Position numbers and translations under genes: made by a program
Shown: positions 3,701 through 6,563 of the stretch, piece after piece
How the letters are laid out: every line of letters begins with the position of its first letter
How positions within the stretch are numbered: position 1 is the stretch's first letter
The notes under the pieces: generated by a model
The model's input: the letters and a program-made list of their open reading frames with translations, nothing else
Told to the model about the DNA's origin: nothing
The model's database searches: none
Source: Bacillota bacterium
GTDB taxonomy: Bacteria > Bacillota > Clostridia > Lachnospirales > Lachnospiraceae
Direction of reading: 5' to 3'
Assembly: GCA_023436765.1 (NCBI GenBank)
Contig: JAEZHX010000202.1
Span: 1 to 6,563 of the forward strand
DNA length: 6,563 bases

Positions 3701-6166
3701 TTAATGATATGGCTTGAATCTCTTCAGACGCAATGCATTGGTTACAACGGATACGGAGCTAAAGGCCATTGCTGCCGCGGCAAAGATCGGATTGAGCAGT
3801 GGCCCGCCTAAGAGATATAGGATTCCGGCTGCTACCGGGATACCGGCAACATTGTAGCCGAAGGCCCAGAATAAGTTCTGCTTGATATTCCGGATGGTAC
3901 TCTTACTTAAATTGATCGCTGTCGGAACATCCATCAGATCGCTTCTCATCAGGACAATATCCGCCGATTCCATCGCTACATCCGTTCCGGATCCGATGGC
4001 GATACCGATATCCGCCTGCACCAGAGCCGGGGCATCATTAATTCCGTCACCGACCATGCAGACCTTCTTTCCTTCTGCCTGAAGCTTCTTCACCTCATTG
4101 GATTTATCCTGGGGGAGTACTTCCGCTAGGACACGGTCAATTCCGACCTGCTTTGCGATAGCCTCCGCTGTCATGCGGTTATCCCCGGTAATCATCGCCA
4201 CCTCGACACCCATGCTCTGCAGCTTCTTAATCGCCTTGGCACTGCTTTCCTTTAAGACATCGGCTACTGCGATAATACCCGCGATCCGGTCATCCATCGC
4301 AACATACATCGGAGTCTTGCCTTCTCCGGCCAGCTGATCGGAGGTCTTCTGAAGCTCCTGCAAGGAAATCTCTCTCTCCTCCATCAGCTTCCTGTTACCG
4401 ATCAAAACCTTGGAATTGTTGATTCTTACTTCGATTCCATGGCCCGGAATGGCCTCAAATTTCTCAACCTTGATGAATTCCAGGTTCTCCTTCTCCGCAC
4501 CTCTGACAATTGCTTCCCCTAAAGGATGCTCTGAACCCTTCTCACCGGAGGCTGCCAGCTGTAGTAGCTGCTCTCTCGTAATCCCCGATGCTGTGATAAT
4601 ATCGGTAACCTCAGGCTTACCCTCGGTGATCGTACCCGTCTTATCGAAAACAATCGTATTGATCTTGTGGGCAGTTTCCAGGGCCTCTCCACCCTTGATC
4701 AGAATTCCGTTCTCCGCACCTTTGCCGGTACCGACCATGATTGCGGTAGGCGTCGCCAGGCCGAGTGCACAGGGGCAGGCGATTACCAGAACAGAGATGA
4801 AGATCGTAAGTGAGAAGGCAAGACCATGACCGGTAAGGAACCAGGCAAGGAATGCAAAAATCGCGATTGTTACAACAACCGGGACGAAATATCCTGATAC
4901 GATATCAGCCATCTGGGCAATCGGTGCCTTGCTGCCCTGGGCATCCTCCACCAGCTTGATGATCTGGGCAAGTGCTGTATCACTGCCAACCTTAGTTGCC
5001 TGAAAGGTAATTAACCCGTTCTTATTGATGCTGGCAGCATATACCTTGTCTCCCGGCTTCTTATCCACCGGCATGCTTTCACCGGTCAGCATGGCCTCAT
5101 CAATGGAGGTCATACCCTCTATCACTACACCATCCACCGGTATCTTCTCTCCGGGCTTTACGATAATCAGATCACCGATTTCTACTTCATCAATCGGAAC
5201 CTCTATTTCCTTCTCATCCTGAATAACAATCGCTGTCTTAGGTGCGAGTCCCATCAACTTCTTGATTGCCTCTGAGGTCTTTCCCTTGGAAACGGCTTCG
5301 AAGGACTTACCCAATAGGATCAGTGCAATGATCACTCCGGCTGTCTCATAATAGAGTCCCTCCACTGCCCCGAAATCTCCGTTCGCAATACGATAAGTGT
5401 TGTAAATACTGAATAAAACTGCCGCTGAGGTTCCGATCGCCACCAAAGTGTCCATGTTAGGGCTCCTCTGTAGTAACGCTTTAAAGCCTATGGTGTAGAA
5501 CTTATATCCGGCAAGGATGATCGGAGTCGTTAGGGATATCTGTAGGAAAGCGTATCTTAAGGGATAGGTCATCGGATCAAAGTACTGCGGGATTGGGAAG
5601 GGCCACCAGGAAACCATCGGTGCCATGGCAAAATACAACAGGGGCAGGCCGAAGGCTGCAGCGACGACGAATTTTATCCAAAGTGTCTTAATTTCCTTCT
5701 GCTTTCTTATCCTATCCTCATCTACGGCTTCCTTCTTCTCTATCTCCAGTGCCTGATAGCCGATCTTCTCGATTGCTTGCTTGATACCGGAGAGACGGAC
5801 TGCCTGGGGATCATATTCCACCATGGCCTTCTCCGTTGCCAGGTTAACGCTGGCCTTTGATATACCCTCCAGCTTATTCAGTGTCTTCTCAATCCTCTGC
5901 GCACAGGCTGCGCAGGTCATGCCACCGATCGGAATGGTCACCTGATTCGGTTTAATCTCCTCGACAACTCCAAATCCTATCCTCTCGATTGCTTCCTGTA
6001 TATCCGAATGGGAGGCTTTGCCCTCCTCGTACTCAACAACTAATTTCTCTGTGGCCAGATTTACGTTGGCGTTATCTACTCCATTCAGTTTCGATACGAC
6101 CTTCTGTATCCTTTGTGCACAGGCAGCACAGGTCATACCGCTTATTTTGATCGTTTCCTTCTTCAT
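3701..6166 (-). CDS. copA: CopA, Cu(I)-exporting P1B-1-type ATPase with two N-terminal metal-binding domains
   Basis: An 821-residue ATP-driven pump moving Cu(I) (and usually Ag(I)) out across the membrane, of normal length for a two-HMA CopA. HMA domains at about 5-69 and 77-141 each carry GMTCAAC (C13/C16, C85/C88) and are identical at 37 of 65 aligned positions. Eight membrane segments are apparent (about 161-183, 203-222, 237-257, 267-286, 423-445, 450-475, 764-787, 790-812). Actuator TGES is at 361-364. The ion-pathway motif CPC is at 464-466, with YN (771-772) and M800-x2-S803-S804 in the last two segments, the set diagnostic of the Cu(I) subgroup. Catalytic D508 lies in DKTGT, the HP motif is H547-P548, TGDN is 660-663 and GDGINDAP starts at 706. 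Nothing is missing. The ATG at 6166 follows AGGAAGGA with a 10-nt gap. Encoded upstream of the chaperone copZ, which should load it. Confidence 0.98.
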   Translation of the reverse strand: MKKETIKISGMTCAACAQRIQKVVSKLNGVDNANVNLATEKLVVEYEEGKASHSDIQEAIERIGFGVVEEIKPNQVTIPIGGMTCAACAQRIEKTLNKLEGISKASVNLATEKAMVEYDPQAVRLSGIKQAIEKIGYQALEIEKKEAVDEDRIRKQKEIKTLWIKFVVAAAFGLPLLYFAMAPMVSWWPFPIPQYFDPMTYPLRYAFLQISLTTPIILAGYKFYTIGFKALLQRSPNMDTLVAIGTSAAVLFSIYNTYRIANGDFGAVEGLYYETAGVIIALILLGKSFEAVSKGKTSEAIKKLMGLAPKTAIVIQDEKEIEVPIDEVEIGDLIIVKPGEKIPVDGVVIEGMTSIDEAMLTGESMPVDKKPGDKVYAASINKNGLITFQATKVGSDTALAQIIKLVEDAQGSKAPIAQMADIVSGYFVPVVVTIAIFAFLAWFLTGHGLAFSLTIFISVLVIACPCALGLATPTAIMVGTGKGAENGILIKGGEALETAHKINTIVFDKTGTITEGKPEVTDIITASGITREQLLQLAASGEKGSEHPLGEAIVRGAEKENLEFIKVEKFEAIPGHGIEVRINNSKVLIGNRKLMEEREISLQELQKTSDQLAGEGKTPMYVAMDDRIAGIIAVADVLKESSAKAIKKLQSMGVEVAMITGDNRMTAEAIAKQVGIDRVLAEVLPQDKSNEVKKLQAEGKKVCMVGDGINDAPALVQADIGIAIGSGTDVAMESADIVLMRSDLMDVPTAINLSKSTIRNIKQNLFWAFGYNVAGIPVAAGILYLLGGPLLNPIFAAAAMAFSSVSVVTNALRLKRFKPYH

Positions 6167-6221
6167 TCTTGTTCAGTCCTTCCTGAATGTTGCTGCTTAA
6201 GATGATCCATCTATTTCCGGA

Positions 6222-6563
6222 TTATTTCCAGTTCTGGAAGATTACCGTTGCCTGAGATAAGATATCCTTGGTAATTGTGATGTTCTCGTCATCAACAGTT
6301 TTATATTCTTCCGTAATAGGAACCGGATTGCAGCCTCCTCTGGCTACTTCTACATCACCCATGGCAAACCGATTACCGCAGTTCTGGCAGATCAGTTCAT
6401 CCCCTTCCTGCTCAAAATAGCCTTTACCGGAGCTATAGCAAACCTGACAGGTATTAAAGGCGGTACGGACAGTTCCATCCGGTGCTTTCACCGCAATGAC
6501 TTCTAGCTTCGTTCCATTCATCTCAACCGGATAAAAGGCAGCCTGTTCTGTTACACTGTTTAC
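6222..6563 (-). CDS. DUF2318 cysteine-rich protein, C-terminal part (5' end beyond right edge)
   Basis: The frame is open to the right edge, giving 113 residues up to the TAA; an internal ATG at 6521 is not the start, because the preceding codons (AAFYPVEMNG) already match the family. The conserved pattern is visible in order: AAFYPVEMNGTKLEVIAV, CQVCY (Cys39, Cys42), CQNC (Cys59, Cys62), GNRF and GGCNP (Cys78), numbered from the first visible residue. This is the DUF2318 domain, annotated as a predicted Fe-S or metal-binding membrane protein; in several bacteria it is encoded with the P19/FtrA-type iron or copper uptake genes and FtsX-like ABC permeases. The missing N-terminus could be a signal or lipoprotein anchor, or a multi-span membrane domain as in long members. 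It ends 55 nt before copA on the same strand, suggesting co-transcription and an envelope redox or metal-handling role, which is inferred. Confidence 0.85.
   Translation of the reverse strand, partial: VNSVTEQAAFYPVEMNGTKLEVIAVKAPDGTVRTAFNTCQVCYSSGKGYFEQEGDELICQNCGNRFAMGDVEVARGGCNPVPITEEYKTVDDENITITKDILSQATVIFQNWK

Noticed and set aside
4410..4829. Open frame of 139 codons on the plus strand inside copA
   Set aside because: It lies fully antisense to conserved CopA coding sequence, has no ribosome binding site or recognisable domain, and is Ser/Pro-rich as expected from a shadow frame.
5740..6155. DNA-level similarity between the two halves of the copA 5' region as a mobile or recent repeat
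   Set aside because: It is explained by two homologous HMA domains, 37 of 65 residues identical, which is the normal tandem arrangement in Bacillota CopA proteins.
6172..6187. Small hairpin TTCAG-GAAGGA-CTGAA exposing the copA ribosome binding site in its loop
   Set aside because: Only a 5-bp stem; too weak to claim an RNA regulatory element without conservation data.

Overview
The window reads as a chromosomal copper-handling locus of a low-to-moderate G+C Gram-positive bacterium (Bacillota, most likely Clostridia, perhaps Lachnospiraceae). The grounds are AGGAGG-type ribosome binding sites, sigma-A-like promoter hexamers, a lipoprotein signal peptide in place of an outer-membrane system, and the protein families present. 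The genus assignment is inference only.

All genes supported here lie on the minus strand, so they are read from the right edge to the left. The order of transcription is: a 5'-truncated DUF2318 cysteine protein (6222-6563, start outside the window); the Cu(I)-exporting P1B-1 ATPase CopA with two N-terminal metal-binding domains (3701-6166); an unrecognised lipoprotein with an internal repeat (2970-3653); the copper chaperone CopZ (2616-2825); an OmpR/PhoB-family response regulator (1796-2500); and its HAMP-type sensor histidine kinase (408-1799). The response regulator and kinase overlap by 4 nt. The run closes with a strong intrinsic terminator at 289-342. Gaps within the cluster are 55, 47, 144 and 115 nt, so one long transcript is plausible. 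The 144-nt gap before copZ carries a candidate internal promoter and a perfect 14-bp palindrome, and the 115-nt gap before the regulator carries a strong hairpin with no U-tract.

Left of the terminator, 111-407 holds no convincing gene. It contains an excellent sigma-A promoter overlapped by two near-identical AT-rich repeats, which drives a PadR-family repressor gene cut by the left edge (1-110).

Working model: CopZ carries Cu(I) in the cytoplasm to the CopA metal-binding domains, and CopA pumps it out. The lipoprotein sits outside the membrane where the exported metal emerges. The two-component system probably senses envelope metal or envelope stress and regulates the cluster. No csoR or copY gene is visible. 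The kinase's extracytoplasmic domain has a Met/His/Cys-rich stretch that could bind Cu(I) or Ag(I). The parts most worth pursuing are the unrecognised lipoprotein, the DUF2318-CopA pairing, the kinase patch, and the small regulatory elements.
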